Of a stretch of DNA of 64,000 bases, positions 1-9,041 are shown in pieces; the stretch's first letter is position 1, and every line of letters begins with the position of its first letter. The notes under the pieces are model-generated. The model was not told the origin of the DNA. It was given only the letters and a program-made list of their open reading frames with translations, and did no database searches. The position numbers were made by a program, and so were the translations under genes. The DNA is taken from the NCBI GenBank assembly GCA_028687545.1, contig JAQTZZ010000004.1:1-64000 (forward strand), given 5' to 3'. Origin of the DNA: Candidatus Wallbacteria bacterium. Lineage in GTDB: Bacteria > Muiribacteriota > JAQTZZ01.

Positions 1-197
1 AAATAGGCATTCCCAAGATTGTAATAGACATCAGGGTCGCGGAGTCTATCCGCTATTCCCTGGAACGCCTTGGCTGCTTCCGGATATTTTTTGTCTCTGT
101 AGAGGCTGACTCCGTCCTGGAATTGTTTTTCCGATTCCGATTCAAGGCAATCAGCCGTGGTGCAGAGGAGTGCGAGCAGCAGCAGGATGAATTTCAT
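1..197 (-). CDS. batE: BatE-like TPR protein, N-terminal part (cut by window edge)
   Basis: Read on the minus strand from ATG at 197. The product begins with a signal peptide (MKFILLLLALLCTTADC) whose last residue could be a lipoprotein-type cysteine. A tetratricopeptide-like helix pair follows (FQDGVSLYRDKKYPEAAKAF, then DVYYNLGNAYF), and the frame stays open to the window edge. A GAGGGT ribosome-binding site lies a few bases upstream of the start. It sits 15 bp after the batD stop, and its position as the last gene of a Bat operon matches BatE, which in Bacteroidetes, Leptospira and others is a TPR protein of the envelope-associated Bat complex. Only 65 codons are visible, so the SH3-like C-terminus typical of BatE cannot be checked. 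Confidence 0.75.
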   Translation of the reverse strand, partial: MKFILLLLALLCTTADCLESESEKQFQDGVSLYRDKKYPEAAKAFQGIADRLRDPDVYYNLGNAY

Positions 198-212
198 CGT
201 CAGACCCTCATT

Positions 213-2018
213 TTACTGATTGCATTTCAAAAGCAGTTCCCTGGTTTCAGAAAGCAGCTTGAGCTGGTTCTGGTTGCGGGTTTCAGGGGCATAGGCAGAC
301 TGGCATAACTCCTCATACAGTTTCAGAGCTTTTTTTCTGGTTTCCGAGGGGATCGAGACCCCTGATAACAATTGCTCCAGCTGGTCCTTGCCTGCCCAGT
401 TCGGGAAAGAAAATCTTTCTCTGAAGAAAGTTCCGAAAATTTCATTCAGACCTGAATAGAGTTCCTTCCGGTTGCCTGAGGAGCTTTTCTCCAGAATCGC
501 GATTTCCTGCAGGGCTTTTTCAAGTGCCTTATGACGCGCGACCCAGTCGCGGTTCCCGTAATATCTGAAAAATATCCGATGGCAGAAGGAGGACAGAAAC
601 GGCAACAGCAGGAAAAAAACCAGGGCAACTCGTGCCAGGGAAGCATACGCAGGGACATGATTCCGGAGCTCGCTTTTTTCCCTGATCCAGGCGATGTCGT
701 GTTCGAGCACTTTGATTTCATTCCTGGGAGCTTCAGAGGTCATCGGTACGCTTGAAACAAGAGCACTCTGGGCAATTTTGCCTGACACATTCAGATAAAG
801 TGTTCCGGTTTTTACAGTCTCATACTTCGCCTGATAGGGGTTGAAAAAAGAGATTGAGAGGGGAGGCACTTCCTGGCTTCCGGATTTCTGGGGAATCAGG
901 ACATATTCATACTTGAGCCTGGAATAGACTTCACCGTCGATGATTTCAGTTTCAAGCTTGTTTTTTGAATCATAGGTCTGAAAATCCGGGCCGAAATCTG
1001 CAGGCAGCTTGAATCCTTTCAGATTCCCTTTTCCTTTCAGGGTCACTGACAGGTTGATCGCGTCTCCGGCTTTGACTTCTGCACGGTCCAGTTCGGCACT
1101 GATCTGAAATTCCCCTACGAGATTGGAAAAATCCGAGGGGCGGCCTTCGTCAGGAAGCGGCAGTACTTCAATGTTGACCGGGGCACTCGAGAGCCTTCTC
1201 GGCACAAGTTGAGTCCAGGGTGAGAAGAAGCTGTCGTTGAACATTTTGTCCAGGTCTTCAAAGATATCATCGAAACCCGAAGGTCCGGACTGTCTGCGCT
1301 GTGCGACCACGCTTACCTGAAGCTGAGCCGGGGTCAGTGCGAAAGTTCCGGGCGAGATCGGATAGATGATCCTGCGGCCCAGTTCGATTTCCCAGTACTC
1401 CGAATTATTGATCGAGACTCTGGCTTTGGTTCCTGTCTGTTCGAAATTCTCCGAAACGACTTTGGAAAAGTCCGGTTCGGATAGCAGCTGCGGATTCTGG
1501 AAATTCACCCTGCTGTATACCAGGTATCTGAGTATTACCGGTTGATTGGGAAAAACCTTGCTTTTCGCAGGCATGACCTGAAAATTGATGTTTTCTTCCG
1601 TTTGAGCCCCGGCAGTAGCGGAGGCTGCCTGCGCTGCAGGGGTCATGTTGCTGACTACTTCGATTTCAACCGTGGAGGTGGAATATGTGCCTGAGTCGCC
1701 ATTGATCTGGAATGACGGTATGCTCATCAGTCCCTGGACTTTCGGATAGAGGTAGAAATTGTAGCTGAAGCTGTTGGAAGTCACACCGTTGACGATGGTG
1801 ATGTTGGAAGAAGTGCCCAGACTGGCAAGTTCGAAATTATCTCCTTTCGGAGGAATTACAGTTCGGATGCGCTCGTTTCCCTTGATCTCCACCTGCAGCA
1901 GAACAGGTTCGCCGAGTTTGACGATTTTTTTCCCGACTTTCAGATCTACCGCCAGTTCGGCATGAGCTGCTAGGCAGAGAATCATCAGCAGAGTAAAAAC
2001 ACTACCAGTCTTTGTCAT
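213..2018 (-). CDS. batD: BatD, oxygen tolerance/aerotolerance membrane protein
   Basis: A 601-residue protein with an N-terminal signal peptide (ending around AAHAELA), a long beta-rich periplasmic part with repeated Ig-like modules (for example VGKKIVKLGEPVLLQVEI and later DRAEVKAGDAINLSVTLKGKG), one membrane helix near residues 460-480 (VALVFFLLLPFLSSF) and a charged cytoplasmic tail. This layout matches BatD. The gene overlaps the batC 3' end by 17 bp and is followed closely by batE, so it is translated within the Bat operon. Bat proteins are thought to form an envelope complex handling oxidative or envelope stress, but the molecular role of BatD is not settled. A residue-scale search with the BatD profile would confirm it. 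Confidence 0.85.
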   Translation of the reverse strand: MTKTGSVFTLLMILCLAAHAELAVDLKVGKKIVKLGEPVLLQVEIKGNERIRTVIPPKGDNFELASLGTSSNITIVNGVTSNSFSYNFYLYPKVQGLMSIPSFQINGDSGTYSTSTVEIEVVSNMTPAAQAASATAGAQTEENINFQVMPAKSKVFPNQPVILRYLVYSRVNFQNPQLLSEPDFSKVVSENFEQTGTKARVSINNSEYWEIELGRRIIYPISPGTFALTPAQLQVSVVAQRRQSGPSGFDDIFEDLDKMFNDSFFSPWTQLVPRRLSSAPVNIEVLPLPDEGRPSDFSNLVGEFQISAELDRAEVKAGDAINLSVTLKGKGNLKGFKLPADFGPDFQTYDSKNKLETEIIDGEVYSRLKYEYVLIPQKSGSQEVPPLSISFFNPYQAKYETVKTGTLYLNVSGKIAQSALVSSVPMTSEAPRNEIKVLEHDIAWIREKSELRNHVPAYASLARVALVFFLLLPFLSSFCHRIFFRYYGNRDWVARHKALEKALQEIAILEKSSSGNRKELYSGLNEIFGTFFRERFSFPNWAGKDQLEQLLSGVSIPSETRKKALKLYEELCQSAYAPETRNQNQLKLLSETRELLLKCNQ

Positions 2019-2730
2019 TATAATAACCTTCGGCTTTTTTCTGATCCATTTTATCTTTGACTTCTTTTTCCTTATTCTTCAGGCTTTCCAGAAACTGCTC
2101 CTTGATCTGTTCAGACATCTTCTGCTCACCTGATTTTTCCTGCTCGTCTTTATTCTGCTCCTTTTTGTCTTCATTTTCCTTGTTCTGAGCATCGTTCTGC
2201 TTCTGATCCTGTTTTTGATCCTGATTCTGATCCTGCTTCTGGTCCTGTTTATCCTGTTTCTGGTCTTTATCCTGATTTTTGTCGTCCTGCTTTTGTTGCT
2301 GCTGCTCTGTGATCTTCTCCAGAGCCCGCTGCAGATTATACTGGAAATCGCGATCCTGGTAATTCTTAAGGGCTTCAATATAGCATTTCTTTGCTTTTTC
2401 AAAATCTTTCTGCTGAAAAAAAACATTTCCCGTGTTGTAGAGTGAGTCTGCCTTCAACTTCTGATTAGCGCTTTCATGGGATTTTGCGAACTCTGTGGCG
2501 GCATTCTGAAAATCCCCTTTTTTATAAAAAGTGTCCCCCAGGTTAAAGTGCCATTTCCAAGAATCGCCTGGTTTGGATTCCCGCAGGTAACATTTCAGGG
2601 CTTCATCGAAATTCCCTTTCCTGTATTCCAGGTTGCCGGCCTTGACATCAGGACTTTCGAAAAGCGAGAAAGCCTGCAGCGGTAATGCAATCAACAGTGT
2701 CAGAGCCAAACAGGCTTTAAATCCAGGCAT
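2002..2730 (-). CDS. batC: BatC-like TPR protein with a Q/D/K-rich low-complexity tail
   Basis: A 242-residue exported protein: signal peptide (LALTLLIALPLQAFS), then about three TPR units between residues 30 and 130 (NLEYRKGNFDEALKCY, NLGDTFYKKGDFQNAATEF, NTGNVFFQQKDFEKAKKCY), then a tail from about residue 143 made almost only of Q, D, K, N and E. The tail is encoded by imperfect short tandem repeats (about 2130-2300), so its length may vary between strains. BatC in other bacteria also pairs TPRs with a charged tail. It overlaps batB (14 bp) and batD (17 bp), indicating coupled translation. The TPR part probably docks other Bat proteins; this is inferred from the family. Confidence 0.8.
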   Translation of the reverse strand: MPGFKACLALTLLIALPLQAFSLFESPDVKAGNLEYRKGNFDEALKCYLRESKPGDSWKWHFNLGDTFYKKGDFQNAATEFAKSHESANQKLKADSLYNTGNVFFQQKDFEKAKKCYIEALKNYQDRDFQYNLQRALEKITEQQQQKQDDKNQDKDQKQDKQDQKQDQNQDQKQDQKQNDAQNKENEDKKEQNKDEQEKSGEQKMSEQIKEQFLESLKNKEKEVKDKMDQKKAEGYYNDKDW

Positions 2731-3712
2731 TTTTTCTTTCTCCCAGCATGAACTCAGCCAGAATCAAGAGCAGGGCTAACCAGAGAGGCCAGTAATATCG
2801 CTCCTCTTTCCTGATCTTTACAGTGTTCTTGAGTTCCCGTTTCTGCAATTGAGAAATTTCCCGCGCCAGTTCGTCCACATCTTCATCCTGAGCGGAGGAC
2901 AGGAAAAATCTTCCATCAGTACTTTCAACCAGTTCCTTCATTTCTTCCCAGTCAGGTTTGGAAATGACCAGATTCCCATCCTTATCCTTCTGGTACCCGT
3001 CAATTTCACCTTGCTTCAATACCGGGACAGGAGCGCCGTCCTGGCTGGCCGTAACCAGAATAAATACCCTGATCCCTTCGTTCTTGGCCATGGAAATCTG
3101 GGTTTTCAACGATTCACTATGATCCTCGCCGTCAGTTATGATCACCAGGTTTTTATAACCTTCACCGCTGTTTTTAAACAGCACTCTCGATTTTTCGAGC
3201 ACAGCGGAGAGATTGGTGCCTGGCGGACTGATTTCTCCGGAGCTGGCGCCGTCCAGGATCAGTTCGAGGGCGGAATAATCTACAGTCAGAGGACATTCGA
3301 TGATTGCGGAGCCTGAAAAATCAATCAATGCGACACGGTCGGCCAGCAATCTCCCAAGCAGATTCTTGATTTTGTGCCTGGCGGTCTGGAAACGGTCGGG
3401 TTTGAGGTCTTTGCAAAGCATCGACCTGGAGCAGTCCAGCGCGAAGGCGATGTCTGTTCCCTTCTGCTTCAAGGTCACCATGATCTGTCCCCATTGCGGG
3501 CGGGCCAGAGCCAGAATCAGAAGCAGAAATGCGGTGATCCTGAAAATCCTCCTGGCAGTTCTGCGCTCAGCGGATAGATGTGAAATGAGTGGAACATCGC
3601 CTGTGAACTGCTGCAGAAGTTCTTTTTTCTTTTTTCCGCAGAGATAGATCGCAACCAGGAAAACCGGCACCAGCAGAAGGAAAAATAAAATTTCCGGCGA
3701 ATCGAATCTCAT
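2717..3712 (-). CDS. batB: BatB, VWA-domain membrane protein
   Basis: A 331-residue protein with an N-terminal membrane helix (EILFFLLLVPVFLVAIYL), a second helix near residue 60 (FRITAFLLLILALARP), a von Willebrand factor A domain from about residue 85 to 290, and a C-terminal helix (YYWPLWLALLLILAEFML). The metal-ion-dependent adhesion site is visible as DCSRS in ALDCSRSM, with further MIDAS residues at GTNLS and ITDGED. This is the standard BatA/BatB architecture. Its start overlaps the batA stop by 4 bp, so the two VWA proteins are translationally coupled; they are thought to form a heteromeric complex in the inner membrane. Confidence 0.88.
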   Translation of the reverse strand: MRFDSPEILFFLLLVPVFLVAIYLCGKKKKELLQQFTGDVPLISHLSAERRTARRIFRITAFLLLILALARPQWGQIMVTLKQKGTDIAFALDCSRSMLCKDLKPDRFQTARHKIKNLLGRLLADRVALIDFSGSAIIECPLTVDYSALELILDGASSGEISPPGTNLSAVLEKSRVLFKNSGEGYKNLVIITDGEDHSESLKTQISMAKNEGIRVFILVTASQDGAPVPVLKQGEIDGYQKDKDGNLVISKPDWEEMKELVESTDGRFFLSSAQDEDVDELAREISQLQKRELKNTVKIRKEERYYWPLWLALLLILAEFMLGERKNAWI

Positions 3713-4677
3713 GGTATTCTCAGCATGATCTCCTCGTGATAGAAAATCAGAGCCCAGATCAGCAGCATCCCCCAGATCAGCCAGGGAAAAAGCTCATTAT
3801 AATTATAATAAATTTTGGTAGTGACAGTGGTTTTTTCGAGCTGGTCAATTTCCTGGTAGATCGCAGCCAGACTGCGATTGTCTGTAGCGTGGTAATATTT
3901 TCCGTCAGTGGTTTCCGCGATCTTCCTGAGCAGTTCCTCGTCCAGCTTGGTGACAGCCTGTCCCACTACTCGACCATATTGATCGGTAACCGCTATGGTA
4001 GCGCCTGCCTCACTGCCTACTCCAATCGTGTAAACTTTGATCTTATCGTCGCGTGCCCAGTCCGCGGCCATGGCAGGAGTGATTGAACCTGCGTTATTTT
4101 CCCCGTCTGTGAGAAGGATGGCGACTTTGGTTTTTCCAGGCGCTTTGCGGATGTGGCTGATCGCTGTCCCGAGCGCGTCACCGATCGCCGTGCCGTCGGC
4201 GATTTTACCTTGCACTGTGGCGTCCAGGAAATCGAGCAGGATGTCGTAGTCTATGGTCAGCGGGCAGGCAGTGTATGATTCACCTGAGAATACCACCAGA
4301 CCGATCCTGTCATTTTTCCGGCCGGAGATGAATTGCTTGAGTACACTCCTGGCGGCTTCGAAACGATTCGGGGAGAAGTCCTTGGCCTGCATCGAGCCTG
4401 ATACGTCAAGCAGCAGCATGATATTGATTCCTTCAGAGCTGAAGCTTTTGTTGACATCCACCAGTTGCGGCCGCATCAGCGCCAGCATGCCAAGCAGGAG
4501 CAGGAGAATTCTTGCGGATTGTGGAAATCGTCTTAAAAATTTCGAATAAGATTCCGAAATCCGGAAGAGAAGATTGAATCGCAGCCCCCGATTCTGATTG
4601 CCCCGTTTGATTTTCCAGTATACGAGGAACAGCATGGGCAGAAAAATAAAAATCAATTTCCAGTTAGACAGAATCAT
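3709..4677 (-). CDS. batA: BatA, VWA-domain membrane protein
   Basis: A VWA protein of about 322 residues with N-terminal membrane helices (WKLIFIFLPMLFLVYW and ILLLLLGMLALMRP), a VWA domain with a clear MIDAS (DVSGSMQ, then GTAIG and LTDGENN), and a C-terminal helix (LFPWLIWGMLLIWALIF). I place the start at the ATG at 4677, because an AAGGAA-type ribosome-binding site precedes it; an in-frame ATG at 4698 is possible. It overlaps the preceding BatD-like gene by 14 bp. The protein resembles the next gene (batB) throughout, consistent with the ancient batA/batB duplication. The VWA domain is predicted to face the periplasm. Confidence 0.88.
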   Translation of the reverse strand: MILSNWKLIFIFLPMLFLVYWKIKRGNQNRGLRFNLLFRISESYSKFLRRFPQSARILLLLLGMLALMRPQLVDVNKSFSSEGINIMLLLDVSGSMQAKDFSPNRFEAARSVLKQFISGRKNDRIGLVVFSGESYTACPLTIDYDILLDFLDATVQGKIADGTAIGDALGTAISHIRKAPGKTKVAILLTDGENNAGSITPAMAADWARDDKIKVYTIGVGSEAGATIAVTDQYGRVVGQAVTKLDEELLRKIAETTDGKYYHATDNRSLAAIYQEIDQLEKTTVTTKIYYNYNELFPWLIWGMLLIWALIFYHEEIMLRIP

Positions 4678-5578
4678 TTCTGTTCCTTGCTTCAACACTG
4701 GTCTGGTTCTTTTCGATCAACAGTTTTACCTGTTCGTAATCCGCTGCAGCCTGCGGTTTTTCCACCTCCGCCTTGGCATATTTGATCAAATCCCAGGAAG
4801 AGAGCGCCTGCTGCAGATCCTGCCTGATTTCGCCCGGGATATCTTCCGAGAGGGCTTCAACAGCTTCAGTGGTAGTCATTTCCATCAGATTCAGCCCGTA
4901 AGTACGGCCGAAATATCTGCGTAAAATCTCCGAGAGCTGGAAATAGAGCAGCGTATACTTCCCGAGGGTCAGCAGGTTGAAGGCCTTCTGAAGAGCCGCC
5001 CGGGCTTCGTCGTAAGGAGAGAGTCTTGAATCGCGCAGCGTTTCATAAGGATCATCCCCGCCGCGTCTGAATTTTCTTCCCAGCCAGTAAGCAGCAAATA
5101 TGATCAGGAAAATCAACAGCAGGATCAGTAACATCCGCCAGATTCTTGAACTGTGAATCGGGACCTGAAGAGGAGGCTTGATGTCCATGATTTCAATGGT
5201 TTCATCAGGAGAAATCACACCTTTTACGGTGATTTCCTGGGTGGGTATGATAATCTCACGGCTCTCTGAGAATTCAAGCCTGATCGGGTAAAGTTCTAGT
5301 TTTCCCACGCCGAAAAACTGGATTGAAAACGGCCTTTTTTCCAGGACTATGTTGTTGATGGTTTGAGTTACCGGTTCCAGAGCTGTGGCAAAGACCTCCG
5401 GGGAACCCGAGATTTCAGGCGTGGCTGTCAGCACCTCGTCCCCGCTGTGCCTGATTTCGAGGATGAGTTCAAGAGGCTTACCCAGTTCTATCTCCTGGGT
5501 TGAAAAATAAAAATTGACCTCTGCGGCCATTGCGGCCAATGGAGCTGCAATCAGAAAAAAAAGAAAGTACATTTTCAA
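4664..5578 (-). CDS. BatD-like/DUF4381-like exported membrane protein of the Bat operon
   Basis: A 304-residue protein with a signal peptide (MKMYFLFFLIAAPLAAMAA), an Ig-like beta domain of about 110 residues starting with a ELGKPLELILEI strand, a single strong membrane helix at about residues 147-166 (MLLILLLIFLIIFAAYW) and a helical cytoplasmic domain of about 130 residues containing ILRRYFGRTYGLN. This gene type is common between the DUF58 gene and batA in Bat operons. The YFGRTYGLN region resembles the C-terminal part of BatD and of DUF4381 proteins. It overlaps the DUF58 gene by 4 bp and batA by 14 bp. Its precise role is unknown. Confidence 0.7.
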   Translation of the reverse strand: MKMYFLFFLIAAPLAAMAAEVNFYFSTQEIELGKPLELILEIRHSGDEVLTATPEISGSPEVFATALEPVTQTINNIVLEKRPFSIQFFGVGKLELYPIRLEFSESREIIIPTQEITVKGVISPDETIEIMDIKPPLQVPIHSSRIWRMLLILLLIFLIIFAAYWLGRKFRRGGDDPYETLRDSRLSPYDEARAALQKAFNLLTLGKYTLLYFQLSEILRRYFGRTYGLNLMEMTTTEAVEALSEDIPGEIRQDLQQALSSWDLIKYAKAEVEKPQAAADYEQVKLLIEKNQTSVEARNRNDSV

Positions 5579-6441
5579 TTTTTTCTAGCCTCGAAGAATT
5601 CCTGCATCCTGGAAACGATTTCTTCGTCATTCCTGATCACCAGGTGATTCTGGCCGATCTTCCTGAACTCTTCAAAAAGAGAACTTCGCTTCTGTTCGAA
5701 GGTCTGCCGCCAGAGACCATGAGCTGCAGGAAGAGACAGCTGGAAATTTTCTCCTGTTTCCAGGTCCTCGATTTCCAGGATGCCGCTGGGAGCAAGCGTC
5801 CCTTCTCTGATGTCTTCGATCACGACCGGGATCAGCTCATGGCGGCGCATCGTAGTCAGCCAGTTCTTGTCCGGGATGTAACCGAAAAAGTCCGAGATCA
5901 CGAACACGATCTGCCGCCTGTGGTAAATGGATGAGATATATTCCAGACCAGGGGAGAGGTTTGTTCCGGGACTCTTGGGTTCAAAGAAAAGTGCTTCGCG
6001 GATGATCCTGAACAGATGCTGGTATCCTTTTCCGGGGGGGAGATAATACTCGACATTGTCACTGACGAGGACCAGGCCTGCTTTGTCGTTGTTGCGGACT
6101 GCCGAAAAAGCGATCACGCCCGCGATTTCGGCGGCCAGTTCCCGTTTGGAATATTTGCCTGAGCCATAGTTCTGGCTGCCGCTGATGTCGATCATGATAT
6201 TGATGCACAGCTCGCGCTCTTCCATGTACTTTTTCACATAGGGGTTACCCTGGCGGGCCGTGACATTCCAGTCGATGGTCTTGATGTCGTCCCCGTAATG
6301 ATAGTCCGTAACTTCTGAAAACTCGATGCCCCGGCCTTTGAAACGGCTGTGATATGTACCCAGAAACGTCTCGCTCACCAGCTTCCTGGCTTTGATGTCG
6401 ATTTTACGGATTTTCTTGAAGATCTCTTCTACCTGCAGCAT
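5575..6441 (-). CDS. DUF58 (VWA-like) protein of the Bat/MoxR operon
   Basis: A 288-residue soluble protein with the DUF58 signature: YHSRFKGRGIEFSEVTDY, YGDDIKTIDWNVTARQGNPY and a MIDAS-like DISGS within IMIDISGSQNYGSG. DUF58 proteins pair with MoxR AAA ATPases and are proposed to present clients or cofactors to them. The gene begins 1 bp after the moxR stop and overlaps the next gene by 4 bp, so it is in the same transcript. No membrane helix is visible, unlike many DUF58 proteins outside Bat operons. The family assignment is firm; the function is inferred from context. Confidence 0.88.
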   Translation of the reverse strand: MLQVEEIFKKIRKIDIKARKLVSETFLGTYHSRFKGRGIEFSEVTDYHYGDDIKTIDWNVTARQGNPYVKKYMEERELCINIMIDISGSQNYGSGKYSKRELAAEIAGVIAFSAVRNNDKAGLVLVSDNVEYYLPPGKGYQHLFRIIREALFFEPKSPGTNLSPGLEYISSIYHRRQIVFVISDFFGYIPDKNWLTTMRRHELIPVVIEDIREGTLAPSGILEIEDLETGENFQLSLPAAHGLWRQTFEQKRSSLFEEFRKIGQNHLVIRNDEEIVSRMQEFFEARKN

Positions 6442-7428
6442 TTACGGCACTTCCACTTTGTCGTAGATCATTTTGATCACATTGTCAGGAGTCAGTCCTT
6501 CGGCCTCCGCTTCATAGCTGAGGATGATCCTGTGCCTGAGTACATCGACTCCGATCTGGCGGATGTCGTCAGGAGTGACGAAACCCCTGCCTCTCATGAA
6601 TGCCGTGGCTTTCGCCCCGCGAGTCAGATAGATGGAAGCCCTGGGGGATGCGCCGTAACGAATCATGCCCTTGAGCTTGAGCCCGTAATCCTCGGGTTTT
6701 CTGGTTGCGAAGACCAGGTCTGTGATATAATCCACCACCTTGTCGTCGATGTAGATCCCGTCAACCACCTTGCGGATTTTAAGGATGTCATCAGGACCGC
6801 TGATTTTCTTGATTTCCGGGGGATTCCATCCCGACATGCGGGCGATGATCTCTTTTTCTTCCTTCTTGGTAGGATATCCTACCAGGACTTTAAGCATGAA
6901 ACGGTCCACTTGAGCTTCGGGCAGCGGATAGGTTCCTTCCTGCTCGATTGGGTTCTGAGTCGCCATCACCAGAAAGGGTTTCGGCAGAGGGTAGGTATTG
7001 TCCCCAAGGGTCACCTGCCGTTCCTGCATGGATTCAAGCAGCGCGCTCTGCACTTTGGCTGGTGCGCGGTTGATCTCGTCAGCCAGGATCAGGTTATGGA
7101 ACACCGGCCCTTTTTTAGGGATAAACTCGCCTTTCTGCTGATGGTAGATCATTGTGCCTGTGATATCTGCCGGCAGCAGATCAGGAGTGAATTGAATCCT
7201 CTGGAAAGTAAATGACAGAGCCTGTGAAAGGCTGCTGATCGCGAGAGTCTTGGCCAGCCCCGGAACGCCTTCCACCAGGAGATGGCCGTCACAGACGAGA
7301 GCGATCATCATGCGTTCCAGCAGTTCCTGCTTTCCCACGATTACCCGGCCGACTTCGCTGATTACTGAAAGCAGTGGAACCTGCTCTTTTTTTACCATTT
7401 CATTCAGATAAGAGATATCCGGTTGCAT
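6442..7428 (-). CDS. moxR: MoxR-family AAA+ ATPase
   Basis: A 328-residue AAA+ ATPase: Walker A GVPGLAKT (residues 54-61), Walker B LILADEI (about 113-119), sensor region MATQNPIEQEGTYPLPEAQ (about 155-173) and an arginine-rich C-terminal lid (YGASPRASIYL). These are hallmarks of MoxR, a chaperone-like ATPase that works with VWA proteins. It starts 17 bp downstream of the htrA stop and is followed directly by the DUF58 gene, so it is the first dedicated Bat gene. Length matches the family. Confidence 0.93.
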   Translation of the reverse strand: MQPDISYLNEMVKKEQVPLLSVISEVGRVIVGKQELLERMMIALVCDGHLLVEGVPGLAKTLAISSLSQALSFTFQRIQFTPDLLPADITGTMIYHQQKGEFIPKKGPVFHNLILADEINRAPAKVQSALLESMQERQVTLGDNTYPLPKPFLVMATQNPIEQEGTYPLPEAQVDRFMLKVLVGYPTKKEEKEIIARMSGWNPPEIKKISGPDDILKIRKVVDGIYIDDKVVDYITDLVFATRKPEDYGLKLKGMIRYGASPRASIYLTRGAKATAFMRGRGFVTPDDIRQIGVDVLRHRIILSYEAEAEGLTPDNVIKMIYDKVEVP

Positions 7429-7445
7429 TAGATCCCTCCAATGGA

Positions 7446-8864
7446 TTAGAGATTGATGCTGATGAATTTTGTCAGTTCATCCCTGAAGACCACGAAAACA
7501 AGGTACTTCTTGTCTTTGAAATCTGCAAGAGCCTGCGAAACATCTTCCCTGGAAGTGACTTTCCGTCCACCGATCTGAAGAATTATATCATCCGGCTTGA
7601 GAAATTGAGCGCAGGGGCTGTTTTTCAGTACCCTGGTTACCAGTACCCCTTGCTCTCTGAATTTCAGGGACGATTTTTTTTCAGGAGAGAGATTTTCGAC
7701 TTCAATGCCGAGAACATCAGCGATATTACCTTCCCCCGCCGGCTTTGGGTTGTGTTTTATCGAAGCGGGCGTGTTTTCCGGTTGCGCATTGGACCGTTCT
7801 TTCAAAATCAGGGACAGGGGCAGTTCTTTTCCGTTCCTGACAACCGCAAGCTCAACTTTGTCCCCGATCTTTGCGGTCTGGACGTAACCCTGGAGCGTAG
7901 CGGCGTCGTTGACCTGTTTGTCATTGTACCTGATCACTACGTCTCCGCGCTGGATTCCGGCCAGGTCGGCTGATTCATCCTTGACCACATCCGTGATCAG
8001 TGCCCCCTGGTCTACCCCGAAATCCTGTTTCAGCTGATCATCCAGGTCCTGCAGATAAACCCCGAGCCAGGGGTAGCGGACTTTTCCATACTTGGCGATT
8101 TCTTCGTGCGTTCGACGGGCGAGATTGATCGGAATGGCAAAACCCAGCCCCTGCCCGTAAGGTATGATCGCAGTATTGATGCCGATGACTTCGCCGGACA
8201 TGCTGATCAGCGGACCTCCGCTGTTGCCTGGGTTGATCGAGGCATCTGTCTGGATCAGGTCCGAGTAAATCTTATCTTTGCTCAGAGCGAGATTGCGGCC
8301 CAGAGCGCTGACGACACCTACGGTCAGTGTCCGGTCCAATCCGAATGGATTGCCGATCGCCATCACCCACTCTCCAACTTCCACTTTATCTGAGTCGCCC
8401 ATTCTGATAAAGGGAAGATCTTCTCCTGCATCTATTTTCAAAATGGCCAGATCGTATCTTGGTTCTTCGTGCAGCAGTTTTGCCTTGTATTTTTTTTTGT
8501 CCGAAAGAGTCACTGTAATTTCATCCGCTTGGCTGACTACATGCGAATTTGTCAATACATATCCATGGGGATCGAAAATGAAACCTGATCCCTGTCCTTT
8601 CCTGGGTATCACATTGTTATAGTCAGGCGACTGGAAAAATTCGTCAAAGTCCTCACCGAACATGTTTCCGAAGAATTTTTCAAAAAAAGGATCAGGGGAG
8701 ATGAAGCGCTGGGTTTTGACATATCGTACACTGTCAATGTAAACAACCGCCTTGCCAGTATCTTTGTATAACTCCTTGATTAGGTTCGAGCCTACGGGGT
8801 TGTCTTGAGCGAATGCTCCAGCCATAAATGCGAGCACCAGAAGCAGAGACAGAATTTTTGGCAT
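7446..8864 (-). CDS. htrA: HtrA/DegP-family periplasmic serine protease with two PDZ domains
   Basis: A 472-residue protein: signal peptide (ILSLLLVLAFMAGAFAQ), trypsin-like domain with catalytic triad His108 (TNSHVV), Asp138 (RYDLAIL) and Ser215 (GNSGGPL), a first PDZ domain (about 260-360, WLGVYLQDL to LILKER) and a shorter second PDZ-like domain at the C-terminus (GVLVTRVLKNSPC to VFRDEL). It is a periplasmic quality-control protease and chaperone. It lies only 17 bp upstream of moxR on the same strand, so the Bat operon may be read from the htrA promoter, which would link envelope-stress proteolysis and Bat expression. No promoter could be fixed with confidence in 8865-9041. Confidence 0.93.
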   Translation of the reverse strand: MPKILSLLLVLAFMAGAFAQDNPVGSNLIKELYKDTGKAVVYIDSVRYVKTQRFISPDPFFEKFFGNMFGEDFDEFFQSPDYNNVIPRKGQGSGFIFDPHGYVLTNSHVVSQADEITVTLSDKKKYKAKLLHEEPRYDLAILKIDAGEDLPFIRMGDSDKVEVGEWVMAIGNPFGLDRTLTVGVVSALGRNLALSKDKIYSDLIQTDASINPGNSGGPLISMSGEVIGINTAIIPYGQGLGFAIPINLARRTHEEIAKYGKVRYPWLGVYLQDLDDQLKQDFGVDQGALITDVVKDESADLAGIQRGDVVIRYNDKQVNDAATLQGYVQTAKIGDKVELAVVRNGKELPLSLILKERSNAQPENTPASIKHNPKPAGEGNIADVLGIEVENLSPEKKSSLKFREQGVLVTRVLKNSPCAQFLKPDDIILQIGGRKVTSREDVSQALADFKDKKYLVFVVFRDELTKFISINL

Positions 8865-9041
8865 TTTCCCTCCTGCCAGGTCATCTTTGAAATTAAATTA
8901 GCAAAAAACATGCCAGGAGAAAAGGCGCCTGGATTCAGGTTTTTAAATCAGCGGGCTGAAAAAAATTACCACTGCACCGGAAAATTTTCCTGCCTTGATC
9001 AATTGCGCTTCGATGGACAATTCCTACGAATCTGAATTAGT

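Noticed and set aside
2079-2445. Arginine/lysine-rich and hydrophobic frames on both strands over the batC tail
   Set aside because: They are frame-shifted readings of the Q/D/K-rich repeat tract; codon structure and operon overlaps support batC only.
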